Shown here: one piece after another, positions 16,957 through 26,077 of the stretch
Numbering within the stretch: position 1 is the first letter of the stretch
How the letters are laid out: each line of letters begins with the position of its first letter
NCBI GenBank assembly: GCA_046703545.1
Contig: JBJKSX010000013.1
Location: forward strand, 49,463 to 113,462
Direction of reading: 5' to 3'
Origin: JAJZOM01 sp046703545
GTDB taxonomy: Archaea > Thermoplasmatota > Thermoplasmata > Thermoplasmatales > Thermoplasmataceae
DNA length: 64,000 nt
Notes under the pieces: generated by a model
What the model saw: the letters and a program-made list of their open reading frames with translations, nothing else
Database searches by the model: none
Told to the model about the DNA's origin: nothing
Made by a program: the position numbers and the translations under genes

Positions 16957-18291
16957 TTAGAGTATTGGGAGGTACCTGTCCAATTCCCATGATGTCACAT
17001 GGGCGCGGAAGGCATCCCATTCTCTCTGCTTCACTGTTATGAAATTGTTGAAGATGTGCTCCCCGAGGATATCCTTCATGAGCTTGTTGTTCCTGAAGTG
17101 ATGGAGAGATTCCCCAAGGCTCTCAGGCATGCTCTGAATTCCAAGCGAAAGCCTCTCGGATGGGCTCATGTGGAAAATGTCCCTTTCTGTTGGCTCGGGA
17201 GGCGTGATCTTGTTCTCGATCCCGTCAAGGCCCATTCCAAGTATTACTGCAAACTGCAGGTAAGGGTTTCCGGCCGGATCCGGGCACCTGAGTTCCATCC
17301 TCTTCCTCATGCCGGTCCCCGCAGGCACTCTGACCAGGGCAGATCTGTTCTTGTTGGCCCATGATATGTACACAGGTGCCTCATAGCCAGGAATCAGACG
17401 CTTGTAGGAGTTCACCCATGATGCCAGAATTGCAGCTCCCGCATTTATGTTCTTGAGAATGCCGCCAAGGTAGTTCATCCCCAGGTCGCTGAGCCCAAAT
17501 CGCGCATTGGCATCGTAAAACAGGTTTTCCTTCTGGCCTGTTGACATGATGCTCTGGTGCACATGCATTCCTGTGCCGTTGACGCCGTTGATGGGCTTGG
17601 GCATGAATGTTGCGTACATCCCGTGCTTCTGGGCCACGTTCTTGATAATGCTTTTCAGCATTGTGACCCTGTCAGCCATGACAACTGCCCTGTCATAGCG
17701 GAGATCTATCTCATGCTGGCCATAGGCAACTTCATGATGGGCTGCTTCAGGCTCATAGCCAAGATCAAACATCTGCTTGATGATCTCCTGCCTGATCTCG
17801 TTGGCAGCGTCTATGGGGGTGTTGTCGAAATAGCCGCCATAATCTCCGGGCGTTGTCGTGATTTCGCCATTCTGGTCCCTCTTGAAGATAAAGAATTCAA
17901 ACTCAGGCCCAACGTAGAAATCCATGCCCCTGTCCTGCAGCTTCTTGACTGTCCTCTGCAGAACGTACCTCGGATCTCCCTCAAACCTCTCACCTTCCGA
18001 GTTGTAGATGTCACAGATGAACCTGACTGTCTTGTACCCGTTTCTGCCATCTGGAAGAACCGTGTATGTGGACATGTCAGGATGTGCCCTCATGTCAGAT
18101 TCCTCTATCTGGGCATAACCCGCAACAGAGCTTCCATCAAAAACAACGCCTTCTGTCAGGGCACTTTCAAAACGATTCTTGGGAATGGTGAGCGTCTTTA
18201 CCGCACCGACAATATCGGTGAACTGGAGCTGCAAGAACTCAACATTATCCTGCTTTAGCTTATCCATAGTCGCATGGACCTGGTCTTCCAT
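16957..18291 (-). CDS. glnA: glutamine synthetase type I
   Basis: Makes glutamine from glutamate, ammonia and ATP. The 444 residues have the GSI landmarks: FDGSSVAGYAQIEESDM near the N-terminus, NGTGMHVHQS (metal/ammonium site), and PGYEAPVYISWANKNRSALVRVP. The length is that of the compact GSI-alpha type, without the adenylylation-loop insertion of GSI-beta. A TATATAAG-like element about 25 nt before the ATG suggests a leaderless transcript. It converges with the membrane-protein gene with 5 nt between. Confidence 0.97.
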   Translation of the reverse strand: MEDQVHATMDKLKQDNVEFLQLQFTDIVGAVKTLTIPKNRFESALTEGVVFDGSSVAGYAQIEESDMRAHPDMSTYTVLPDGRNGYKTVRFICDIYNSEGERFEGDPRYVLQRTVKKLQDRGMDFYVGPEFEFFIFKRDQNGEITTTPGDYGGYFDNTPIDAANEIRQEIIKQMFDLGYEPEAAHHEVAYGQHEIDLRYDRAVVMADRVTMLKSIIKNVAQKHGMYATFMPKPINGVNGTGMHVHQSIMSTGQKENLFYDANARFGLSDLGMNYLGGILKNINAGAAILASWVNSYKRLIPGYEAPVYISWANKNRSALVRVPAGTGMRKRMELRCPDPAGNPYLQFAVILGMGLDGIENKITPPEPTERDIFHMSPSERLSLGIQSMPESLGESLHHFRNNKLMKDILGEHIFNNFITVKQREWDAFRAHVTSWELDRYLPIL

Positions 18292-18569
18292 GCTAAGGTA
18301 GATTTTAGGTCTCCTTATATAACTTTAGATTTGACCCGAAACCATTGGATATCAATTATTCTCTTTCGAAATATGAGGCCCGCCATGTTATGCCAGAATA
18401 CCTACAGAAAAATCCTTTATATCCAAATGGGGCTATATTGTACACAGAAGCCCAAAACTTCCGTTATGGTACAGATTACAGTATATTAAGCGGAACCCAG
18501 ATCGGAAGTCAATGAGTGTCTAGCTAGCGTTAACACTCACAAGAAGCTCTACTGTTTGAGGTAACTAAA
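18292..18569. other. divergent promoter region of glnA and the 31-residue peptide
   Basis: No gene. Holds the glnA TATA element near 18315 (minus strand) and, on the plus strand, TTTATATC at 18416-18423 plus a second AT-rich box near 18483 that could each start the peptide transcript. It also contains the hairpin at 18513-18539 and, just before the peptide ATG, a clear GAGGTAA ribosome site. Confidence 0.5.
18513..18539 (+). promoter_or_regulatory. 7-bp inverted repeat in the leader of the 31-residue peptide
   Basis: TGAGTGT and ACACTCA form a perfect 7-bp stem around a 13-nt loop that itself contains the small palindrome CTAGCTAG. It ends about 30 nt before the peptide ATG and just upstream of its SD. 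It could be an operator or an RNA hairpin controlling translation. Confidence 0.45.
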
Positions 18570-18665
18570 ATGTCAGAAAAGCTTAAAATGAAAGTAGATG
18601 AAATAGATGTCACAAAGGTAAAGATCAAGACCACACTGGCGCTTGGCGGCTTTTGCGCAGATTAA
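18570..18665 (+). CDS. 31-residue peptide ending in ALGGFCAD, possible signal or RiPP precursor
   Basis: ATG at 18570, TAA at 18663-18665. A strong SD (GAGGTAA) sits about 7 nt upstream, unusual in a region where many genes look leaderless. The N-terminal two thirds are charged (Lys/Asp/Glu alternating with Val/Ile); the C-terminus is TTLALGGFCAD with one cysteine. A charged leader, a Gly-Gly and a short Cys-containing core are features of secreted or modified peptides, but no maturase lies nearby. It faces a TPR protein with 5 nt between the stops. Too short to be certain; the SD is the main evidence that it is translated. Confidence 0.5.
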   Translation: MSEKLKMKVDEIDVTKVKIKTTLALGGFCAD

Positions 18666-18676
18666 ATTTTTTAATC
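18660..18676. terminator. palindromic T-rich terminator between convergent genes
   Basis: GATTAAA-TTT-TTTAATC is a perfect 7-bp inverted repeat covering both stop codons of the peptide and the TPR gene. Its T-rich runs on both strands fit archaeal termination. Confidence 0.5.
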
Positions 18677-19975
18677 TTCACTTATTAAATAATTAAATAA
18701 TTCTACAAAATCATACTTATCCGCAATCTTCTTGAATTCTTCCTGTTTTGATTCTATCGTGCTCGGTGGATACCTGTATAATTTCAGTATCTTGATGTAA
18801 TTGGATAAAGCGTCTGCAATGAAATTGTATTGTTTCTTTACAAGATAATTTTGAATGGATTTTTCAAGATACTTGTCGGCAGAAGCAAGATTCTTAGTTG
18901 CCACGTCGTAGGCCATGAACCCCAGATAACTGCTGCCAAGTCCATTTGTATCAAAGTTCTTCCTGAAGTACGCCATTGCATTGTCAACATACTCATATGC
19001 ATCACCTGGCCTCATGGTGTAGATGTAAATCAGGGCAATGCTGAGTCCTGACTTGTTCTCCATCATTTCATTGCCCGTTTCCTTGGCGAGCTGGTGTGCT
19101 TCAACAACCGCGTCTATGGCAGCATCATATTTACCGAGTGAAAGAAACACTGCTGATTCATTTTGGTAACACCATTGAAGATGATACCTGTCTGTAGTTC
19201 CGTTGAAGTAATCAATAGCTTCATGATTGAGGGTGAAAAATTCTTTGATATTGCCCATTTTAGCCAATGCGAAAGCCTCATTCATCTTTACCTGGTTCAC
19301 GCCTGACTGGTCATCTACTTCCTTGTACAGCAAAAGAGCCCTCTCAAAAGCCTGCATAGCGTTCTCAACTTCTCCTTTGTACCCAAAATAAGAGCCAAGG
19401 CCCAAGTAGCATTTTGCAACGTTAGAAATATCGTCTACATTCTCAGAATACATTATGGCCTTGTCATAGTGGTTCTTGGAGAAATCCAGATCCATCCTGT
19501 ACATGTTGATGGTTCCGTATATGTAATGCCCCCTGCCCAAGAGCCTATGATCTTTTTTCTTGTTGCCAATTTCTATGAGATTGGATGCCAGATCAAGAGC
19601 TCTGTTATAGTTGCCAGCTTTCATATAGAAATCGGCAAGCTTAAGGGTTTCATCAGTCAATCCGGTGTCATCTTTCAGATAATGGGACAGGTAGCTTTTT
19701 ATTATATTTACAAGCTCTCCATGTGTCTCCATGTACTCTTCTGTGAGGCCTTTCTCAAAGATCTCTATGCCTGTTTCTGTTGGCTTCAGGCTGATCTTGT
19801 CGCCTTCATCATAAGATATGTAAATCCACTTGAGGTCCCTCATGAACTGTAGGATGGCCAGAGATTTATCCTCCCCGTACACGTTGAAATCCACTTCCTC
19901 AAGCACATCGTACTCATCATGCGGAATGATGTTCTTGGCAAGCATCTTCGTGCCTGGCGGCGCAGCTATGTACAT
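18671..19975 (-). CDS. tetratricopeptide-repeat protein with N-terminal winged-helix-like region
   Basis: 434 residues. The first about 75 residues (MLAKNIIPHDEYDVLEEVDF, then a short helix pair and a beta wing, KISLKPTETGIEIFEKGL) look like a winged-helix/DNA-binding region. From about residue 105 onward come tandem 34-residue TPR-type helix pairs (for example AKCYLGLGSYFGYKGEVENA and SAVFLSLGKYDAAIDAVVEA). HTH plus TPR is the plan of peptide-sensing regulators in Firmicutes, but this protein need not be related. No transmembrane part. It converges with the 31-residue peptide gene. The TPR call is firm, the DNA-binding call tentative. Confidence 0.8.
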   Translation of the reverse strand: MYIAAPPGTKMLAKNIIPHDEYDVLEEVDFNVYGEDKSLAILQFMRDLKWIYISYDEGDKISLKPTETGIEIFEKGLTEEYMETHGELVNIIKSYLSHYLKDDTGLTDETLKLADFYMKAGNYNRALDLASNLIEIGNKKKDHRLLGRGHYIYGTINMYRMDLDFSKNHYDKAIMYSENVDDISNVAKCYLGLGSYFGYKGEVENAMQAFERALLLYKEVDDQSGVNQVKMNEAFALAKMGNIKEFFTLNHEAIDYFNGTTDRYHLQWCYQNESAVFLSLGKYDAAIDAVVEAHQLAKETGNEMMENKSGLSIALIYIYTMRPGDAYEYVDNAMAYFRKNFDTNGLGSSYLGFMAYDVATKNLASADKYLEKSIQNYLVKKQYNFIADALSNYIKILKLYRYPPSTIESKQEEFKKIADKYDFVELFNYLISED

Positions 19976-20049
19976 ATCTATGCCTATGGTTATAGTTTAA
20001 GCTTAAAAAAATTAAGGTTGTTGTGGAACGATGCATGAAAATTTCGTGC

Positions 20050-22791
20050 CTAGGAGACCAGTCTTCTAAGCACGAATTGGAGGATCCCTCCGATCTTCAT
20101 GTATTCCTCTTCAACAGGCGTGTCCACCCTTACAAGCAGTTCCGTGGATTTTTCTGCACCCGTTCCCTTCTCATGGTAGTTCATAAGCGCCCTTCCATTG
20201 GCCTTGACCCCATCCTTGAACACTATGTCTATGGACTTCTCAGGATCAATGCCAAGGGTTTCGGCGTTCTCTCCATTCTTGAACTGGAGTGGAACCACTC
20301 CCATTCCTACCAGGTTGCTTCTGTGGATTCTTTCGTACCCAACTGCGACAACCGCCTGCACACCGAGGAGGTATGGGCCCTTTGCTGCCCAGTCCCTTGA
20401 ACTTCCTGTTCCATATAGGTCGCCTGCAAGGACAATTAGAGGAACGTTTTCCGAGTCGTATTTCATTGCCGCATCGAATACAGTTGTCTCCACCTTATCC
20501 GGGAAGTGAAGCGTGAATCCGCCCTCCTTTGAAACCAGGCTGTTCTTTATCCTGTTGTTTGCGAAGGTCCCACGCATCATGACCTCGTGGTTGCCACGCC
20601 TGGAGCCATAGGTGTTGAAGTCGGCCACAGAAACCCCATGCTCTGTAAGGTACTTGCCAGCTGGAGTCTCCTTGCTGAATAGCCCTGCAGGGGATATGTG
20701 GTCTGTTGTTATGGCATCCCCAAGAACCAGGAGAGGCCTTGTTCCCTTGAGCTCATCAATCTCGATCACTTCCTTGGGATCAAAGTCCTCAAAGAATGTG
20801 GGTTTCCTTATGTATGTGCTTTCCGGGTCCCATGCATATCTCATGCCGCCGGGAGCCTCAAGCTTGGCCCACTTGTCATTGTACTGTTCCAGGTCCCTGT
20901 ACCTTTCGATGAAGAGTTCCTTGCTGATTGAACCTTTCATGGCCTCCTGCACTTCTTCTGAACTGGGCCATAAGTCCTTCAGGAACACTTCTTCACCCTT
21001 GCTGTCCTTTCCAATGGGCTCATGCTCCAGATCGATGGTGACTTTTCCTGCAAGTGCAAACGCAACAACAAGCGGTGGGGACATGAGATAGTTTGCCCTG
21101 ACATTCCTGTGGACCCTTGCCTCGAAGTTCCTGTTTCCTGAGAGGACAGATGCAGTATTCATTCCATTGGACACTATGGCATTCTCAATGCTTTCATTGA
21201 GTGGCCCGCTGTTTCCTATGCAGGTGGTGCATCCGAATCCCACCACATTGAATCCTAGCTGATCCAGGTAGGGCTGCAGGCCTGATTTCTGAAGATACTC
21301 TGAGACAACTCTTGATCCAGGCGCAAGGCTCGTCTTGACCTTCTTGTTGACCTTGAGGCCCCTTTCCACAGCTTTCTTGGCCAGTAGCCCCGCTGCAAGC
21401 ATCACATAGGGGTTGCTTGTATTGGTGCAACTGGTTATGGCTGCGATCACCACATCTCCCTCATTCAGGGTATCCTTCTTTCCGTCGATTTCCACAGGAT
21501 AGCTCTTGAGGAAAACCTCACCGGTTTTGCCGGCTTTCCCGCCGTTGGCGATTCCTCCCTCGTTCTCCAGCCTCTTCACGCTCTTGTGGTTCTCTTCCTG
21601 GCCATTCTCGACGAATCTGAGGAAGCTGTCCCCTATGCTGCCAAGATCCACGAGCTGCTGGGGCAGTTTTGGTCCAGCTACGCTAGGCTTCACCGTTGAC
21701 AAATCCAGCTCTACATTCTGAGAATAGTTCACATTTTTCTGTTCGCCGAATATGCCCTGGGCCTTTGTGTACTCCTCAACCAGCCTTATGTGCTCATCTG
21801 ACCTACCTGAAAGTGACAGGTATTCCAGGGTCTTCTCGTCCACTGGGAACAGCGCAACTGTTGCGCCGTATTCCGGGCACATGTTGGATATGGTGGCCCT
21901 GTCAGGAAGTGTGAGGTCCCTGACTCCATCCCCATGGAACTCAACAAATTTCCCAACAACTTTGTTCTTCCTGAGAAGCTCTGTTACTGTTAGCACCAGA
22001 TCTGTGGCTGTCACTCCCGGGTTCATTTTGCCGGTGAGGTGGACGCCTACAACCTCGGGTGCCCTGAATGTGACGGGCTGGTCAAGCATGGCAGCCTCAG
22101 CCTCTATTCCGCCGACGCCCCAGCCAACAATTCCCAGGCCATCAATCATGGTGGTGTGAGAATCGGTCCCCACAACCGTGTCCGGAAATGCCCACAGCTT
22201 CCCGTCCTCTTCCTTTGACATTACCACTTTGCCCAGATACTCAAGATTTACCTGATGCACAATCCCAACGGATGGAGGGACTATTCTGAGGTTCTCGAAT
22301 GCATCCTGTGCCCATTTGAGGAACCTGTACCTCTCCCCGTTCCTCTCAAACTCCTTCTCCATGTTCAAGTCAATTGCGTTGGGAACCCCGTAATAATCAA
22401 CCTGAACCGAATGGTCAATGACCAGGTCAACTGGAACCTGGGGCTGGATAATCTCGGGCTCCTTCCCAAGTTCATGGGCTGCATCCCTCATGGCCGCGAG
22501 GTCAACAACGGCAGGGACCCCTGTGAAGTCCTGCATCAGGACTCTTGCCACCTTGAATGGTACCTCGAAATCTGCCAGATTGCCTGAGCTCCAGTTCAGG
22601 AGGTTCTCAACATCCTTTTCATGAACTGCCTTTCCGTCAAGGTTTCGGATGAGCGACTCCAGTATCACGCGAATGGATACTGGCAGGCCTGAGACATTGT
22701 ATCCTGCCTTCTCAAGCTCCTTTATTGAGAAATAGTTGTATTCCTTTCCATTTACATTAAAAGTCTTTACATTACGGAATTTTGAGTTCAT
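20050..22791 (-). CDS. acnA: aconitate hydratase
   Basis: TCA-cycle enzyme that interconverts citrate and isocitrate with a 4Fe-4S cluster. 913 residues from ATG 22791 (MNSKFRNVKTFNVNGKEYNY). The cluster cysteines are in AITSCTNTSNP and GCTTCIGNSG. DTVVGTDSHTTMIDGLGIVGWGVGGIEAE and GDAITTDHISPAG are classic AcnA blocks, and RDWAAKGPYLLGV belongs to the C-terminal swivelling domain. An upstream TTG (22818) would add nine residues but lies too close to the TATA-like GCATAAAAA, so it is not favoured. Confidence 0.97.
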   Translation of the reverse strand: MNSKFRNVKTFNVNGKEYNYFSIKELEKAGYNVSGLPVSIRVILESLIRNLDGKAVHEKDVENLLNWSSGNLADFEVPFKVARVLMQDFTGVPAVVDLAAMRDAAHELGKEPEIIQPQVPVDLVIDHSVQVDYYGVPNAIDLNMEKEFERNGERYRFLKWAQDAFENLRIVPPSVGIVHQVNLEYLGKVVMSKEEDGKLWAFPDTVVGTDSHTTMIDGLGIVGWGVGGIEAEAAMLDQPVTFRAPEVVGVHLTGKMNPGVTATDLVLTVTELLRKNKVVGKFVEFHGDGVRDLTLPDRATISNMCPEYGATVALFPVDEKTLEYLSLSGRSDEHIRLVEEYTKAQGIFGEQKNVNYSQNVELDLSTVKPSVAGPKLPQQLVDLGSIGDSFLRFVENGQEENHKSVKRLENEGGIANGGKAGKTGEVFLKSYPVEIDGKKDTLNEGDVVIAAITSCTNTSNPYVMLAAGLLAKKAVERGLKVNKKVKTSLAPGSRVVSEYLQKSGLQPYLDQLGFNVVGFGCTTCIGNSGPLNESIENAIVSNGMNTASVLSGNRNFEARVHRNVRANYLMSPPLVVAFALAGKVTIDLEHEPIGKDSKGEEVFLKDLWPSSEEVQEAMKGSISKELFIERYRDLEQYNDKWAKLEAPGGMRYAWDPESTYIRKPTFFEDFDPKEVIEIDELKGTRPLLVLGDAITTDHISPAGLFSKETPAGKYLTEHGVSVADFNTYGSRRGNHEVMMRGTFANNRIKNSLVSKEGGFTLHFPDKVETTVFDAAMKYDSENVPLIVLAGDLYGTGSSRDWAAKGPYLLGVQAVVAVGYERIHRSNLVGMGVVPLQFKNGENAETLGIDPEKSIDIVFKDGVKANGRALMNYHEKGTGAEKSTELLVRVDTPVEEEYMKIGGILQFVLRRLVS

Positions 22792-22878
22792 AACTATCAA
22801 TCCATGATGCTGTCTCAATTTTTATGCTTTATCCACACTGATCCAGGTTCGATATTATGTGTGGTGTAACGGGAGAGA

Positions 22879-23883
22879 ATGGTTTATGAAGACTTCCCTG
22901 ATGCCCCGTTAGGCGAATTTAACGGGGACCTGGTAAAGATGAGTGCTGTCCGCATAGCGAAGATAAAGCTTCAGAATGAACTGGCTGGGACAGGCCCGGC
23001 CTTGCTCGGAAAGCCAGACCTCCATTTGAGGAAGAACACATTGTACCTTCCTGCCCCAGGAAGCGGAAAAATACTGAGGATCGACACTGAAAATGACAGG
23101 CTGATAGAATCCATCACCGACCCCAACTGGGTCTCCTCAGTAATTGTCTCACAGGACAGGGACTTCATTTTTGCCATATCTGTGGACAGGAGGACCATCA
23201 CGACCTTCAAGGCAGGCATTGCTGATGGATTATTTTCCCTGAATACGGACATATATCCAGAGGATGTGGCTTTTGACAGCGACCGGGACCTTCTGCTTGT
23301 GCGCGGCACGGTTGATCCTCCACCCTCACACGACAGGGCTCTTGACATGTACAGGTTCCCGGAGTCAAAACACATAGGCAGGGTTGAACTGAGAGGGAAT
23401 CCAGTATCAGCCCAGTATGACGGCCTGGAGGATGAATTCGTGATTCTTGGAAACAATCCCTCTGAACTCAATATACTCAAGAATACCGGCAGGGAAAAAC
23501 TCACAGCCCTTGAGACCGTTCCACTCCCCAATAGTGAACCCACCTGCCTTGCCCTTTGCCCCTCCAGCAGAAAGATAGCTGTGGGAACCTCTGATGGAAG
23601 AATCATGCTTGTTTCAAGGGGGAAAGGCAGTAGCAGCATTATTGCAGGGTTCAGGGACCCCATTTCAAAACTTGTTTACAACCCCCTGCTGGAGCACCTT
23701 TATGTGACATTTCAGGGGAGCAGGAACCTGTCGATTCTCGACATGGAGTCGGGGAAGATACGGGAATCTGTGAAATGTTCATCGGACGTTTCCAGCCTGG
23801 TGTTTGATGAGATGCACAACAAGTTCTATGTATTCACAGTTAAGAACACAGCTGTTGAGGTTTACCTGGAACAGGGAAGATAA
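22879..23883 (+). CDS. cytosolic beta-propeller-like protein
   Basis: 334 residues without signal peptide or membrane helix. Repeated units of about 40-45 residues with a 'v-s-q-d-r-d-f-i-f-a-i' rhythm (VIVSQDRDFIFAISVD, DVAFDSDRDLLLVRG, CLALCPSSRKIAVGTSDG, KLVYNPLLEHLYVTFQGS) are typical blades of a YncE/lactonase-type beta-propeller. No catalytic residue is evident. It diverges from acnA and precedes the sugar-acid dehydratase by 64 nt; a sugar-lactone role would fit that neighbour but is inference. Confidence 0.75.
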   Translation: MVYEDFPDAPLGEFNGDLVKMSAVRIAKIKLQNELAGTGPALLGKPDLHLRKNTLYLPAPGSGKILRIDTENDRLIESITDPNWVSSVIVSQDRDFIFAISVDRRTITTFKAGIADGLFSLNTDIYPEDVAFDSDRDLLLVRGTVDPPPSHDRALDMYRFPESKHIGRVELRGNPVSAQYDGLEDEFVILGNNPSELNILKNTGREKLTALETVPLPNSEPTCLALCPSSRKIAVGTSDGRIMLVSRGKGSSSIIAGFRDPISKLVYNPLLEHLYVTFQGSRNLSILDMESGKIRESVKCSSDVSSLVFDEMHNKFYVFTVKNTAVEVYLEQGR

Positions 23884-23947
23884 GTCCTTTCACCAATATA
23901 TACAGACATGCTGATGAATTTAAGTATAATCCAGCCCATTCTCCATC

Positions 23948-25156
23948 ATGTCATCCAGAATAAACAAGGTGGATATTCTAGAACTGGGTGAGAAGAACAA
24001 GGAAATCTCCAGCCCATGGAGTTCAACCATACTCCTGGTCAGGCTCACCACAGAAGACGGCCTGGTGGGGTACGGCGAAGCCCCCACCACCTTCATGACC
24101 CTGCCGGTCAGGGAGAGCATGGAAGAGGTGAAGAGGGTATTCCTTGGAGCTGATTTTTTCAATATAGAGAAGAACCTCAAGGACTTCTACAGGAATTCCT
24201 TCTATCTCACGAGATCCATGGAAGCAACTTCGGCACTGAGCGCCTTTGAGATTGCCAGCTGGGACCTTATTGGAAAGTCGCTGGGCGCTCCTGTCTACAA
24301 GCTTCTGGGTGGAGAGTACAACAGGGAGATGCGAGCGTATGCAAACGGATGGTATTCGGACTGCCTCACCGCAGAGGACTTCGTCGCAAAAGCAAAGAAA
24401 GTTGTTGCAAAGGGATTCACTGCAATGAAATTTGATCCCTTCGGGAACAACTACGACACACTTACAAGAGAGGGGCTGAACAATGCCGTGGATATTGTAG
24501 GTGCCCTGAGAGGCGAGTTCGGCGCAAAGGTGGATCTGCTCATTGAATGCCATGGGAGGTTTTCCACAAAGGCGGCAATTGATGCCGGGACTGCACTGGA
24601 CCAGTTTGAGCCTCTCTTCCTGGAGGAACCTGTGCACCCAGAGCTTGAGTTGGGGCTTGCGGAGATGAGGAGATATGTCAGGACGCCTGTCGCACTTGGG
24701 GAGAGGCTCCTGAACAAGACTGACTTCGCGAGGTTCATTTCTCAGGGCCTGGTGGACATCATCCAGCCTGACATCACCAATTCGCTTGGCATACTTGAAG
24801 GGAAGAAAACAGCCTCCATCGCAGAATCAATGGGTGTGCCTGTTGCATTCCATAACGCCTTCGGGCCTGTCCAGACAGCTGCCACACTCAATGTGGACGC
24901 AACTCTGCCCAACTTCCTCATACAGGAAAGTTTCGAGGCTTTCTGGCCGGACTGGAAGCGAAATCTTGTGAAGTCCGGCTATAAGCTGGAAAAGGGGAAA
25001 TTTACCCTCTCAGGGCTCCCTGGAATAGGGGCAGACATTGACGAAAAGATTCTAAATAACCATGTAGTTGAAGGCATGGAACCCTTTGACCCCAAGGAAC
25101 CGCCATGGGTGGTTTCTGGTACATACAGGCCTCCAAGTGGTAAATCAGATGAGTGA
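23948..25156 (+). CDS. sugar-acid dehydratase, enolase superfamily (gluconate/galactonate type)
   Basis: 402 residues. Predicted to dehydrate gluconate or galactonate to the 2-keto-3-deoxy acid, the key step of the non-phosphorylating Entner-Doudoroff route used by Thermoplasmatales. Enolase-superfamily residues appear in order: the lysine strand FTAMKFDPFG, metal strands LIECHGRFS, FLEEPVHPE and ALGERLLNK, then DIIQPDITNSLG and the catalytic-histidine strand AFHNAFGP. This pattern (E/H on the third strand, H on the last) belongs to the acid-sugar dehydratase group rather than the KxK dipeptide epimerases. Its stop overlaps the next gene by 8 nt. Confidence 0.85.
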   Translation: MSSRINKVDILELGEKNKEISSPWSSTILLVRLTTEDGLVGYGEAPTTFMTLPVRESMEEVKRVFLGADFFNIEKNLKDFYRNSFYLTRSMEATSALSAFEIASWDLIGKSLGAPVYKLLGGEYNREMRAYANGWYSDCLTAEDFVAKAKKVVAKGFTAMKFDPFGNNYDTLTREGLNNAVDIVGALRGEFGAKVDLLIECHGRFSTKAAIDAGTALDQFEPLFLEEPVHPELELGLAEMRRYVRTPVALGERLLNKTDFARFISQGLVDIIQPDITNSLGILEGKKTASIAESMGVPVAFHNAFGPVQTAATLNVDATLPNFLIQESFEAFWPDWKRNLVKSGYKLEKGKFTLSGLPGIGADIDEKILNNHVVEGMEPFDPKEPPWVVSGTYRPPSGKSDE

Positions 25157-26063
25157 TGACAAGGCTGACAAGACCGACAGGAAGCTGCAGGAGCTGATAA
25201 ATCTCCGCAGCAAGGTCCTTGAGGACATGGAGAACAACAGGAAGCTCCTCTCAGAAATAGAGTCTGAGATCTCCAGGGCAAACCCTGTGCTCATAACAAA
25301 ACCTGCGAAAAAACTCAAGCGGCCAGATGAGGAGCCCAATATGGTGAGCACCGGAATCCCACGGCTTGATGACCTCCTTGGCGGAGGGCTTCCAGAAACC
25401 TCAAATGTCATGCTCACCGGCCCTCCTTACAGCTCCAAGTATACGGTTGCAAATCACTTCATCGTGAATTCCCTGAATTCAGGATTTCCAGTCATTGTCC
25501 TGTCCCTTGACAGGGACATCAGGAGCATCAGATATGACATCTCATCCCTGGGGGCGCCTGTTGAGACATATGAGGATAGGGGACTCCTGAAGCTGATCGA
25601 TGCATATTCCAAGAACATCCAGATGGATAACACCAACAGCAACGCCACTGTTATTGACAACTCGGCCAATTTCAGCATATTCCTCAAGGCCATGGACAAC
25701 CTCTGCAAACAGTTTGTTTCTGAATTCGGCAGATTCAGGATGGTGTTTTATTCACTAACCGGATGGATAACGCAGTCAGGTGATGAGAAGAATTTCCCGA
25801 AGGCTTTCCAGCACTTTTCTCAGAGGAGGAAGCTTGAGGGCTCCACCACGCTGTACCTCATAGAGGACGGCATTTTCGAGAAGAGCCTCTATGAAAACAT
25901 GAACTACTTCATGGATGGGTCCATTGAATTCAGGAGCGAGAGCTCCACGGAGTACCTGAGAGTCAGGGGAATGAACAGGATAAGGTCCAGGGACTGGATA
26001 GAAATCCTGAACTCGAATGGGGAAATCTCACTGGGCTCCTTCGAGCTCAGGAGAATAAAGTGA
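25149..26063 (+). CDS. RecA/KaiC-like ATPase-fold protein with degenerate Walker A
   Basis: 304 residues from ATG 25149. An N-terminal coiled coil of about 55 residues (KLQELINLRSKVLEDMENNR) precedes a RecA/KaiC-like domain: STGIPRLDDLLGGGLPETSNVMLTGPPYSSKYTVANHF. The P-loop reads GPPYSSKYT instead of GxxxxGKT, so the glycine before lysine and the Thr/Ser after it are lost; ATP use is doubtful. A later EDRGLLKLIDAYS block and a Walker-B-like RMVFYSLTGW follow. It overlaps the sugar-acid dehydratase stop by 8 nt, so the two are coupled; a sensor or regulatory partner role is inference. Confidence 0.78.
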   Translation: MSDDKADKTDRKLQELINLRSKVLEDMENNRKLLSEIESEISRANPVLITKPAKKLKRPDEEPNMVSTGIPRLDDLLGGGLPETSNVMLTGPPYSSKYTVANHFIVNSLNSGFPVIVLSLDRDIRSIRYDISSLGAPVETYEDRGLLKLIDAYSKNIQMDNTNSNATVIDNSANFSIFLKAMDNLCKQFVSEFGRFRMVFYSLTGWITQSGDEKNFPKAFQHFSQRRKLEGSTTLYLIEDGIFEKSLYENMNYFMDGSIEFRSESSTEYLRVRGMNRIRSRDWIEILNSNGEISLGSFELRRIK

Positions 26064-26077
26064 GACTTTCGCCGCAC

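Noticed and set aside
17557..18258. 233-codon frame opposite glnA.
   Set aside because: Exactly antisense to a clear glutamine synthetase; composition is typical of shadow frames.
23948..25156. Dipeptide epimerase partner (DgcA-like) for the DUF1611 protein.
   Set aside because: The strands match acid-sugar dehydratases (KFD, E/H, H) rather than the KxK dipeptide epimerases, and the gene lies far from the DUF1611 operon.
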